From Crocinitomicaceae bacterium (GTDB lineage: Bacteria > Bacteroidota > Bacteroidia > Flavobacteriales_D > Crocinitomicaceae): 64,000 bases of DNA. Of this stretch, positions 10,420 to 18,357 are shown piece after piece. Below the pieces are notes generated by a model, which saw nothing but the letters and a program-made list of their open reading frames with translations, made no database searches and was not told where the DNA came from. Made by a program: the position numbers and the translations under genes. Numbering within the stretch: the stretch's first letter is position 1; each line of letters starts with the position of its first letter. The stretch spans positions 930,001-994,000 of the forward strand of contig JADJGJ010000002.1 in assembly GCA_016708105.1 (NCBI GenBank), written 5' to 3'.

Positions 10420-10441
10420 ATTTCTAAAAAATAATTCACAG

Positions 10442-10475
10442 AAAACTGCTCTCTTCGGAGGGCAGTTTTTTTTTT
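10442..10475 (+). terminator. Strong rho-independent terminator after the M43 protease
   Basis: A 12-base-pair stem (AAAACTGCTCTC / GAGGGCAGTTTT, one G-T pair) is closed by a stable TTCG tetraloop and followed by about 10 T. Confidence 0.93.
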
Positions 10476-10591
10476 GTAATTATCATTATTTCAGAATCGT
10501 CGTCTGTTTTTAATTCTGTGATGTTTTATTCATCTGTTAAAATGACTATCCCTCTTCATGAGAGCTGCAAAAAATATTTGTTACTTTTATC

Positions 10592-10681
10592 GTATGGTTA
10601 CATTCTTGAGATAACCGCATACTTTTCATGCAAGGAAAACCAGGGGACGGCCGTCTGATTATTCAGGCGGCTGTCTTTTTT
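10592..10681 (+). ncRNA. Candidate structured small RNA or leader upstream of the DUF1761 gene
   Basis: In the 306-base stretch between the protease and the DUF1761 gene, a -7-like box TACTTTTA lies at 10582-10589, with ATG (one change from TTG) 21 bases before it. Right at the predicted transcript start is a bulged hairpin (GTATGGTTA at 10592-10600 with TAACCGCATAC at 10612-10622). It is followed by an unpaired A-rich linker and a very strong terminator hairpin at 10646-10681. The unit would make an RNA of about 90 bases. It could be a free small RNA or an attenuator for the gene starting at 10726. I cannot match it to a named RNA family. Confidence 0.45.
10646..10681 (+). terminator. 13-base-pair terminator hairpin upstream of the DUF1761 gene
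   Basis: The stem GACGGCCGTCTGA / TCAGGCGGCTGTC has two G-T pairs and a TTAT loop, followed by six T. No gene ends here: the previous gene already has a terminator at 10442. It therefore terminates a short transcript of its own or attenuates the downstream gene. Confidence 0.88.
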
Positions 10682-10725
10682 CTGACAAATACGTATATTT
10701 ACTTCACTAACCTAACCTAAATAAG

Positions 10726-11142
10726 ATGGACTATTCAAGCATTAACTGGCTTGCAGTGATCACTGCAACGCTGGCAAGTTTTGCATTAGGGGCATTGTGG
10801 TATAGCCCTGTGCTTTTTTCTAAAATATGGCAACGTGAAGTTGGGCTCAAAGATGAAGACATTAAATCAGCCAACATGGCAAAAATATTTGGAACCTGTT
10901 TGGTTTTAACCGCGTTCATGGCTGTGGGAATGGCTTTTTTAATTCAAGGACATCAGGCAAAAGAAATTTCGGTTTTATCCGGCGTTATGCATGGAGTGTT
11001 TATTGGAATTTGTTTTGTTGCAAGTTCAATCGGTATCAACTATCTCTACCAGAGAAAATCTTTTATTCTTTGGTTTATTGATGCAGGATACCAAATGAGT
11101 TTTCTTGCATTGATGGGTTTCATTCTTGCAGCTTGGAGATAA
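10726..11142 (+). CDS. DUF1761 family membrane protein
   Basis: The 138-residue protein has four predicted membrane helices (about 8-28, 53-75, 82-104, 115-135). The opening INWLAVITATLASFALGALW followed by YSPVLFSKIW is the signature of DUF1761 integral membrane proteins, whose function is unknown. It is convergent with the DUF4301 gene and 45 bases downstream of a strong hairpin terminator, which may control it. A weak -7-like box TATATTTA at 10694-10701 may serve as a separate promoter. Confidence 0.85.
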   Translation: MDYSSINWLAVITATLASFALGALWYSPVLFSKIWQREVGLKDEDIKSANMAKIFGTCLVLTAFMAVGMAFLIQGHQAKEISVLSGVMHGVFIGICFVASSIGINYLYQRKSFILWFIDAGYQMSFLALMGFILAAWR

Positions 11143-11242
11143 TTTTATCTGTTTCAGAATTTGATAGTGCTGATTGAGTTGCTATTTGTATTCAATGGCG
11201 TGAACTGAGTTGAATATAATTGTAGAAACTGTATGGGTGTAA

Positions 11243-12664
11243 TTATTTTTCTTGGTGAAGCGGCTTAAGTAAATCAAGTACAGTTTTTACCGGAGAAAAA
11301 CAAGCAGAATCAATTTCATAAAAAAGAGTTAGCCAATTTTCCATTCCACCATTCCACAAGCCGGGTTCTTCAGCATATTGGATTGGTACACCATTGTGGG
11401 TTTTACGCACTATAAAATACAAATCAGAATTTTTGAACTCTGTTAAATTGAAAATTTGTCCTTTGTAATCAACAAAAGAACAAACAATTTCAACCGGATT
11501 AAAGTGCGTAGATTTTACAATCAGAGAAAGCTGTGAGGGATCATTTGAAATTTGAGATTTCTCTACAATTTGTCTTGTTCTGATTCCATCTTGATTCATT
11601 ACCCAGAATGGTCCACCGCCGGGTTGTCCTTCGTTTTTTACCATGCCACAAATTCTGATTGGACGATGAAGAAATTTGTAAATAAAGGCTGCATCACTGA
11701 ACTTTTCCTTCGGAATTTCTAACTGAAATTTTTCATTCAACAAGTTTAAGGTCTCATGTATTTCATCTGATTTCTTTTCTTCAATTTGTAGAAGAACATC
11801 ATGAATCAGTTTTTTTATCTGCAACAGGATACCAGCCATGGCTTTGCGTGTAAGAATTGATTTTGTTGCCTTTGACTGATGCTGGATATTGTCAATATTT
11901 CTGATAAAAACTATGTCAGCATTTACCTCATTCAAATTTTGCAACAAGGCGCCATGTCCTGCGGGACGAGTGATGTAATCACCGCGTTCATCACGCAACG
12001 GATCTAAATTCTCATTAAATGCTATTGCATCTGTTACCGGATGCTGCTCTGAAAAACTATGGTTGAAATCAATCCCGGTAATATCTTTCAGAATTTTTAC
12101 TGAATTGTGAATCTTTGTTTCAAATTTGTTGTTGATGGTAAAATGAAAATGTGTACGATCACCTGAAATAGATACGCCTTGTAAAATATGCTCTTGAAAA
12201 GGGTTAACAATAAAATTTCCGTAGCGGTGAAAAGGAATAAGACCTTTGGGTAAGTTTCCAAAATTAAATCCGTTTTCAGATAATAGAAGTTTAATGAATT
12301 CTTGGATATCTAGCGTTCCGTTATTTAATTCATCTTTGAAGCGCTGAGGTAATTTGTTGTAGAAAGCAAAATCCACTGCACAGTTGATAAAGTGCTCAAC
12401 AAATTCTAACGTTTCTTCATTAGGCCGCGGTTGAATGATAAATTGAAAAAGAGATTCAAACATGCGTGAACCTGAACCGCTGGCCGGAATAAAATGAGCA
12501 ATATTTATAGTTGCATCACGATGATCAAATTCATGCACGTACGTTTTAATGTGGTCATCGTCTAATTCCTGAATGCCATTTCCTAAACGGCATGACGACT
12601 CCAGATGAAGAACCGGATTCCCATTTACCAATCTGTTTTTCTGAAATTCAATACGCTGTTCCAA
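11243..12664 (-). CDS. DUF4301 family protein (nucleotidyltransferase-like)
   Basis: The 473-residue protein matches the Bacteroidota DUF4301 family by length and by motifs. These are FIPASGSGSRMF (about 58-69), which resembles the glycine-rich nucleotide loop of sugar-phosphate nucleotidyltransferases, RPAGHGALLQNLNEVNADIV (about 232-251), and RPIRICGMVKNEGQPGGGPF (about 333-352). It has no signal or membrane segment and is cytoplasmic. The start appears to be TTG at 12664, since no in-frame ATG lies close upstream. It is divergent from the methyltransferase gene, with 68 bases between them. The nucleotidyl-transfer role is inferred from the motif; the substrate is unknown. Confidence 0.85.
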   Translation of the reverse strand: MEQRIEFQKNRLVNGNPVLHLESSCRLGNGIQELDDDHIKTYVHEFDHRDATINIAHFIPASGSGSRMFESLFQFIIQPRPNEETLEFVEHFINCAVDFAFYNKLPQRFKDELNNGTLDIQEFIKLLLSENGFNFGNLPKGLIPFHRYGNFIVNPFQEHILQGVSISGDRTHFHFTINNKFETKIHNSVKILKDITGIDFNHSFSEQHPVTDAIAFNENLDPLRDERGDYITRPAGHGALLQNLNEVNADIVFIRNIDNIQHQSKATKSILTRKAMAGILLQIKKLIHDVLLQIEEKKSDEIHETLNLLNEKFQLEIPKEKFSDAAFIYKFLHRPIRICGMVKNEGQPGGGPFWVMNQDGIRTRQIVEKSQISNDPSQLSLIVKSTHFNPVEIVCSFVDYKGQIFNLTEFKNSDLYFIVRKTHNGVPIQYAEEPGLWNGGMENWLTLFYEIDSACFSPVKTVLDLLKPLHQEK

Positions 12665-12732
12665 GAAAATACTTATATTAGATATTATAACGTCTACGAA
12701 TTTATTGAGGGCAAGTTACTTTTCAAAGCGCT

Positions 12733-13506
12733 TTGATCAGAATTAAATCATATTATACATATTGGAAACACAGAGTTGATGCTCATGGTATTCATTCTCC
12801 GTTTGTTTTTGATTTTTACAACACCGTGTTGGCAGAGGCTGACAAAATCTATGACACCCCAATCAGACGAGTATATCATCAATTGCGAAGAGACCACCGC
12901 AAAATTCAGGTTACTGATTTTGGTGCGGGTACCAAACATACTCATTCAAATCTGAGAAAGATATCTTCTATTGCACACAATGCATCTGTTTCTCGCAGAT
13001 ATGGAAAATTAATGACCAGACTGGCTGAACGATACAATTTGAATTATGCTGTAGAGCTTGGAACATCACTTGGATTGGGTTCAATGTATATTGCTCAGGC
13101 AAGTTGTATGAAAAAATTAATTACTATTGAAGGTGATCCGGCGCTGCATGCCATTGCAAGTGAAAATTTCAAAATGCTTAATCTTCAAAAAATTGATCAG
13201 CGCTGCGGTAGATTTGAAGATCATCTGTACGATGTAGTGAAGCAAATGCCACAAATAGACTTAGTGTATATTGATGGTAACCACACCTATGAAGCTACTA
13301 TGAATTATTTTAATTTTTTTCTGAACCATGTGCATGATTCTTCGTTTATGATATTTGATGACATTCGTTGGAGTGATGAGATGGAAAAAGCATGGAATGA
13401 AATTAGCGCCTCAACTAAAATAAATGTGAGCATGGATTTACTTAGAATGGGTGTAGTATGCAAACGCCCCGGGCAGGCTAAACAACATTTCATACTCAAG
13501 TACTAA
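12733..13506 (+). CDS. Class I SAM-dependent methyltransferase
   Basis: The 257-residue protein has a Rossmann methyltransferase core: motif I VELGTSLGLG (about 107-116), an acidic ribose-binding position in ITIEGDPALHAIA, DLVYIDGNHTYEAT (about 175-188), and FMIFDDIRW with the DD pair near 208-209. This arrangement resembles the O-methyltransferase/Methyltransf_24 group, in which an acidic pair binds metal. The N-terminal 80 residues are a basic helical cap (YYTYWKHRVDAHGIHSPFVF) often seen in Bacteroidota members. The start is TTG. The substrate is not evident. Confidence 0.85.
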   Translation: MIRIKSYYTYWKHRVDAHGIHSPFVFDFYNTVLAEADKIYDTPIRRVYHQLRRDHRKIQVTDFGAGTKHTHSNLRKISSIAHNASVSRRYGKLMTRLAERYNLNYAVELGTSLGLGSMYIAQASCMKKLITIEGDPALHAIASENFKMLNLQKIDQRCGRFEDHLYDVVKQMPQIDLVYIDGNHTYEATMNYFNFFLNHVHDSSFMIFDDIRWSDEMEKAWNEISASTKINVSMDLLRMGVVCKRPGQAKQHFILKY

Positions 13507-13615
13507 GCATATCACAAGTTGCAGACAGAAGAATAGTAATACTTGACTACTTTTACCAATGAAAAGAGCAAGACTCATTGTTTAAAATAGATGATGACTG
13601 TTAAAATGAGAATAG

Positions 13616-14164
13616 ATGAAGATTTATACAAAAAAAGGTGATCAGGGAAAAACAGGGCTAATTGGCGGAACAAGAATTTCAAAACACGATGTGCGCATAG
13701 AAGCCTATGGCACGGTTGATGAGCTGAATTCTTACGTAGGTTTATTGCGTGACAAATCATTTACTGAAAAATCCAAAGAAGAATTGATTTTTATTCAAGA
13801 CAGACTTTTTACCATGGGTTCATGGCTTGCAGCTGACCCTGACAAAAAAGTGATGACATTGCCTGAATTGCATGAGGCTGATGTGACTGTGCTTGAAGAA
13901 TCAATTGACCGTATGGAATCAGAACTTGAACCCATGAAATCATTTGTATTACCCGGCGGACATGAAACGGTTTCATTTTGTCACATTACCCGCACCGTGT
14001 GCAGACGAGCTGAGAGAAGAGTGTGTCAATTGGATGAAATTACACCGCAAAATCCTCTTATCATCATGTTCTTAAACCGTTTAAGCGATTTTCTCTTCGT
14101 CTATTCAAGATGGGCAACATTAAAACTTCAGGCAAATGAAATTCCTTGGAAACCTAAGAATTAA
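13616..14164 (+). CDS. Cob(I)alamin adenosyltransferase, PduO type
   Basis: The 182-residue protein transfers the adenosyl group of ATP to cob(I)alamin, giving coenzyme B12. The PduO-type ATP loop is at residues 5-18 (TKKGDQGKTGLIGG). YGTVDELNSYVGLLRD follows at about 31-46, and the conserved helix with CRRAERRVCQLDE lies near 131-143. It is the normal length for the family. It stands alone in this window, so any partner such as methylmalonyl-CoA mutase must be elsewhere. The ATG at 13616 gives the conserved MKIYTKKGD start. Confidence 0.93.
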   Translation: MKIYTKKGDQGKTGLIGGTRISKHDVRIEAYGTVDELNSYVGLLRDKSFTEKSKEELIFIQDRLFTMGSWLAADPDKKVMTLPELHEADVTVLEESIDRMESELEPMKSFVLPGGHETVSFCHITRTVCRRAERRVCQLDEITPQNPLIIMFLNRLSDFLFVYSRWATLKLQANEIPWKPKN

Positions 14165-14206
14165 CAATGAAATGAAAGCTTGTTGTTAATAAAACTCAAC
14201 AAAAAC

Positions 14207-14236
14207 TTGCTTTTTATTTTAAAAAATCTATTTTTG
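14207..14236 (+). promoter_or_regulatory. Bacteroidota sigma-A promoter for the DUF2795 gene
   Basis: TTG at 14207-14209 and TATTTTTG at 14229-14236 are exactly 19 bases apart, an exact match to TTG-N19-TAnnTTTG. The predicted transcript start is near 14241, about 20 bases before the ATG at 14262. Confidence 0.8.
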
Positions 14237-14261
14237 CGAAAAAGTAAAAAACCGTAGAGAT

Positions 14262-14483
14262 ATGTATTGGACACTTGAATTAGCATCGTATCTTGAAGAT
14301 GCGCCTTGGCCTGCGGCTAAAGATGAATTGATTGATTTCGCAATTCGTACCGGTGCACCTTTGGAAGTTGTAGAGAATCTCCAGGAAATTGAGGACGAAG
14401 GCGATATATATGAAAGTATCGAAGAAATCTGGCCTGATTATCCCACTAAAGACGACTTCTTCTTCAATGAAGATGAGTACTAG
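14262..14483 (+). CDS. DUF2795 domain protein, 73 residues
   Basis: The small acidic protein (MYWTLELASYLEDAPWPAAK at the start) belongs to the DUF2795 group that is widely conserved in Bacteroidota. The conserved features are the N-terminal WTLELASYLEDAPWPA, a central helical DELIDFAIRTGAP, and the acidic tail WPDYPTKDDFFFNEDEY. It is cytoplasmic, has its own strong promoter and terminator, and so is expressed as a single gene. Some actinobacterial relatives have been linked to DNA-related roles, but no function can be assigned here. Confidence 0.88.
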   Translation: MYWTLELASYLEDAPWPAAKDELIDFAIRTGAPLEVVENLQEIEDEGDIYESIEEIWPDYPTKDDFFFNEDEY

Positions 14484-14491
14484 AAATTATC

Positions 14492-14519
14492 AAAACCGCT
14501 CTCAACAAGCGGTTTTTTT
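14492..14519 (+). terminator. Rho-independent terminator after the DUF2795 gene
   Basis: A nine-base-pair perfect stem (AAAACCGCT / AGCGGTTTT) with a seven-base loop is followed by T-rich sequence. Confidence 0.88.
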
Positions 14520-14663
14520 ATGCCATTTCAACTCACTTGTTCTATTTTAGTTGACACTTTGTCACGCTTTGCGGTTTGGAATGATTTATGACATTTTAGC
14601 CCGTACCTTATTTTATTCACTTGAACTTCGCTAATTTTAGCGAATTATTTATACCACATCGAA

Positions 14664-17600
14664 ATGTTTGGAATTCTTAAAAAACTGGTTGGAAGCAAAG
14701 AAAAAAAAGACGCAAAAATTTACCAACCTTACGTTGACAAAATCAAAGCCGTTGAAAATTCAATTACAAGGTTGTCTCATGATGAGCTCAGAGCAAAAAC
14801 CCAACAGTTTAAAGAAAAAATAAAATCACGTACGGTTGATCTTGATAATGAAATACTAAATCTTGAAAAGAAAATCAAAGATAATCCAACAATGGATTTT
14901 CAAGAAAAAGATGAAGTCTATAATCGCATTGACAAAATAAAAAAGGAAATTGACCAAACCATTGAAAAGGTTCTTGAAGAAATTTTACCTGAAGCCTTTG
15001 CCGTTGTCAAAGAAACAGCCAGAAGATTTACTGCCAATGAATTTATTGAAGTAACAGCGCAAGAATTTGATCGTACCTTATCAACACAGCGTGCATTCAT
15101 TCAAATTGATGGTGACAAAGCCCGCTGGAGCACTTCATGGGATGCATACGGCACCGCAGTGAAATGGAATATGGTACACTACGATGTACAGTTGTATGGT
15201 GGAGCTGTGTTACACAAAGGAAATATTGCCGAGATGCAAACAGGTGAAGGTAAAACACTCGTTGCAACTTTGCCGGTTTATCTCAATGCACTTGCAGGTA
15301 AAGGAGTGCATGTTGTTACCGTGAATGATTATCTGGCTAAACGTGACTCTGAATGGATGGGGCCACTGTATCAGTTTCATGGATTAACAGTTGATTGTAT
15401 TGATCGGCATCAGCCAAATTCTACTGCCCGCCGGAATGCATATCGCGCAGATATAACTTTTGGAACCAACAATGAATTTGGTTTTGATTATCTGCGTGAC
15501 AACATGGCTTCTGATCCTAACCAAATTGTACAACTCAAACATCACTACGCCATTGTTGATGAGGTGGATTCAGTATTGATTGATGATGCGCGAACACCCT
15601 TGATCATCTCTGGCCCTACGTCAAATGGTGATAAACATGAATTCATGGAGCTCAAACCAAAAGTTGAAAAATTGGTTGAAGCACAACGAAAACTCATCAA
15701 TAATTATCTCATTGAAGCAAAAAATAAATTGAAGGGTCTTGAAGCCGGTGAAACTAAAAAAGAAGAGTTAGAAGAAGGTAGCATGGCATTGCTCAGATCA
15801 TTCCGTGGTTTGCCAAAAAATAAAGCACTCATTAAATTTTTAAGTGAGCCGGGTATTAAAGCACAATTGCAAAAAACTGAAAATTATTATTTGCAGGATC
15901 GTGAACGTGAAATGCCTAAAATTGATAAAGAACTCTACTTTGTTATCAATGAAAAACACAATTCCATTGAGTTGACTGAAAAGGGAATTGATTTGCTTGC
16001 TCATGGTGAAGATGGAAATTATTATGTATTGCCTGATTTAGGTTTGTCCATGGCTGAACTTGAAAAACAAAATTTACCAAAGACAGATTTATTAGCAAAA
16101 AAAGAACAGCTCATTGATGAATACACCATCAAGTCTGAACGCATTCATACCATCAATCAATTATTGAAAGCATATACGCTTTTTGAAAAAGAGGTTGAAT
16201 ACGTGATCATGAATGGCAAGGTGATGATTGTAGATGAACAGACCGGTCGTATCATGGAAGGTCGCCGCTATTCTGATGGTTTGCACCAGGCAATTGAAGC
16301 AAAAGAAAATGTGAAAGTTGAAGCTGCAACACAAACTTATGCAACTATCACACTGCAGAATTTTTTCAGAATGTATCACAAGTCGGCAGGTATGACCGGA
16401 ACTGCAGAAACTGAAGCACAAGAATTGTGGGATATTTATAAATTAGATGTGGTGGTAATTCCACCAAACAGACCTGTTCAAAGAAAAGATGAGCACGATC
16501 TCGTATATCGTACACAACGAGAAAAATACAATGCCATCATTGATGAAATTGACAAATTAGTGAAGGCAGGTAGACCTGTGTTGGTAGGTACAACAACGGT
16601 TGAAATTTCTGAATTGCTGAGTCGGATGCTCACCTTGCGCAAAGTACAACACAATGTCCTCAACGCAAAATATCACAAAAAAGAAGCAGAGATTGTTGCT
16701 GAAGCAGGTCTTGCCGGTAAAGTTACCATTGCCACTAACATGGCAGGTCGTGGTACTGATATCAAGTTGAGTCCTGAAGTAATTCAAGCAGGCGGTTTGG
16801 CAATTATCGGAACAGAAAGACATGATTCACGTCGTGTTGACAGACAGTTGAGAGGTCGTGCAGGACGTCAGGGAGATCCTGGTTCATCTCAGTTTTTTGT
16901 TTCACTTGAAGATCCTTTGATGCGTCGTTTTGGTTCAGACAGAATTGCAAAAATCATGGATCGCATGGGGTATAAAGAAGGTGAAGTGATTCAGCACGGC
17001 ATGATTACAAAATCTATAGAACGTGCACAGAAAAAAGTGGAAGAAAATGCTTTTGGTACTCGTAAACGTCTCCTTGAATATGATGATGTGATGAATTCAC
17101 AGCGTAATGCTATTTACCGCAAACGCCGGAATGCATTGTACGGTGATCGTTTGGATCTGGATGTACAAAACATGTTTTATGATGTGGCTGAAGAAATTGT
17201 CAACGAACATTTTCCACGTAAAGATTTTGACTCATTTGAATTGGATGTTATTAAATATCTTTCTATTGAAACACCAATAACGCGTGAAGATTTTGCAAAT
17301 ACAAATCCCGGTCAGTTGATTGATTTGTTATTTGACAACGCCATGTCAGCGTATGAGAAAAAATCAGAAAAATTAGCCGTTACTGCTAAGCCTGTCATAG
17401 AGCAAGTGTTCGCAACACAAAGTGATAAATACAAAACAATTGCTTTTCCAATCACTGATGGCCACAGAGGCATCAACACGATCATATCATTAGAAGAAGG
17501 GGTAAAAACACAAGGTCGTTTATTGCCAAAAACGGTAGAAAAACTGATCAATCTTTCATACATTGATAATGAATGGAAAGAGCACTTGAGACAAATGGAT

Positions 17601-18047
17601 GACTTGCGTACTTCAGTTCAGCACGCACAAATTGAACAAAAAGATCCTTTAGTGATTTACAAAAAAGAATCGTATGATTTGTTCAAGACAATGCTTGAAA
17701 AAATGAGTAAAGAGGTTGTTTCATTTTTGACACGTGCTAATCTTCCTCCACAAAATCAACAACAGGCGCCAAAACAACAACAAATGCAAGAGGTGGGTCA
17801 TGCCTTTGACAAAGCAAAAGTGAATCAGGCAACAGATTCAACTGAGCAGGTTAATCAGGCAAGACAACAAAGTGGACAACCGGTAATTAAACGCCAGCCA
17901 ATTATTGTACAACCTAAGGCAGGGCGGAATGATAAAGTAGAAATAAAAAATCTACAAACCGGAGAAACTCGCCAAATGAAATACAAGCAAGCTGAAACTT
18001 TGGTGAAATCCGGTCAATGGATTGTCACCCAAACTATCGAAGGATAA
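14664..18047 (+). CDS. secA: Preprotein translocase ATPase SecA
   Basis: The 1,127-residue motor drives preproteins through SecYEG. Visible motifs are the Walker A QTGEGKT (192-198), the DEVD box (about 299-302) in DEVDSVLIDDARTPLIISG, NMAGRGTDIKL, and QLRGRAGRQGDPGSSQFFVS. The size is that of Bacteroidota SecA, which carries extra segments compared with the about 900-residue E. coli protein. An insertion near residues 330-460 is rich in charged helix. The usual C-terminal zinc motif (CxCxSGxxxxxCH) is absent; the end reads GRNDKVEIKNLQTGETRQM and then about 25 more residues. It is flanked by terminators and transcribed alone. It exports, among others, the T9SS cargo proteins in this window. 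Confidence 0.97.
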   Translation: MFGILKKLVGSKEKKDAKIYQPYVDKIKAVENSITRLSHDELRAKTQQFKEKIKSRTVDLDNEILNLEKKIKDNPTMDFQEKDEVYNRIDKIKKEIDQTIEKVLEEILPEAFAVVKETARRFTANEFIEVTAQEFDRTLSTQRAFIQIDGDKARWSTSWDAYGTAVKWNMVHYDVQLYGGAVLHKGNIAEMQTGEGKTLVATLPVYLNALAGKGVHVVTVNDYLAKRDSEWMGPLYQFHGLTVDCIDRHQPNSTARRNAYRADITFGTNNEFGFDYLRDNMASDPNQIVQLKHHYAIVDEVDSVLIDDARTPLIISGPTSNGDKHEFMELKPKVEKLVEAQRKLINNYLIEAKNKLKGLEAGETKKEELEEGSMALLRSFRGLPKNKALIKFLSEPGIKAQLQKTENYYLQDREREMPKIDKELYFVINEKHNSIELTEKGIDLLAHGEDGNYYVLPDLGLSMAELEKQNLPKTDLLAKKEQLIDEYTIKSERIHTINQLLKAYTLFEKEVEYVIMNGKVMIVDEQTGRIMEGRRYSDGLHQAIEAKENVKVEAATQTYATITLQNFFRMYHKSAGMTGTAETEAQELWDIYKLDVVVIPPNRPVQRKDEHDLVYRTQREKYNAIIDEIDKLVKAGRPVLVGTTTVEISELLSRMLTLRKVQHNVLNAKYHKKEAEIVAEAGLAGKVTIATNMAGRGTDIKLSPEVIQAGGLAIIGTERHDSRRVDRQLRGRAGRQGDPGSSQFFVSLEDPLMRRFGSDRIAKIMDRMGYKEGEVIQHGMITKSIERAQKKVEENAFGTRKRLLEYDDVMNSQRNAIYRKRRNALYGDRLDLDVQNMFYDVAEEIVNEHFPRKDFDSFELDVIKYLSIETPITREDFANTNPGQLIDLLFDNAMSAYEKKSEKLAVTAKPVIEQVFATQSDKYKTIAFPITDGHRGINTIISLEEGVKTQGRLLPKTVEKLINLSYIDNEWKEHLRQMDDLRTSVQHAQIEQKDPLVIYKKESYDLFKTMLEKMSKEVVSFLTRANLPPQNQQQAPKQQQMQEVGHAFDKAKVNQATDSTEQVNQARQQSGQPVIKRQPIIVQPKAGRNDKVEIKNLQTGETRQMKYKQAETLVKSGQWIVTQTIEG

Positions 18048-18065
18048 ACCACATTTTTTTTTCAG

Positions 18066-18106
18066 AACCGGAATTAGTTTTAGATAAATTGATTCCGGTT
18101 TTTTTT
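18066..18106 (+). terminator. Rho-independent terminator after secA
   Basis: A nine-base-pair perfect stem (AACCGGAAT / ATTCCGGTT) with a 17-base loop is followed by eight T. In the remaining bases up to the aminopeptidase start I see only a -7-like TAACTTAG (18287-18294) without a correctly spaced TTG. Confidence 0.82.
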
Positions 18107-18357
18107 GCATTTGTGTGAGATGTATTGGTGATTTTCGTCGCGCTTTAAGGAACCTTTGCTGCAAGTGTGTCCTTAATCCAACCAACTAAAATTGCCTTAA
18201 TGTCCAAGCTTCCTCAGAAACGTAGGTGATTATAATCCTAACAGCCTGTATTTAACAAACCCCCAACCACAATTTGATACATTTCGTAACTTAGTATGCC
18301 GTTTATTGAGTTGTGATATTCAACTCATGGTTTTCAACTTTGAGGTTTATTAAGTTT

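Noticed and set aside
10629..10722. A 30-codon open frame starting ATGCAAGGAAAACC through the terminator hairpin
   Set aside because: It runs through a perfect 13-base-pair terminator stem, has no family resemblance, and its codons are dictated by the hairpin. A structural RNA explains the sequence better.
18313..18357. GTG start of the M1 aminopeptidase 45 bases upstream
   Set aside because: It adds residues in front of a clear signal peptide, which begins at the ATG at 18358.
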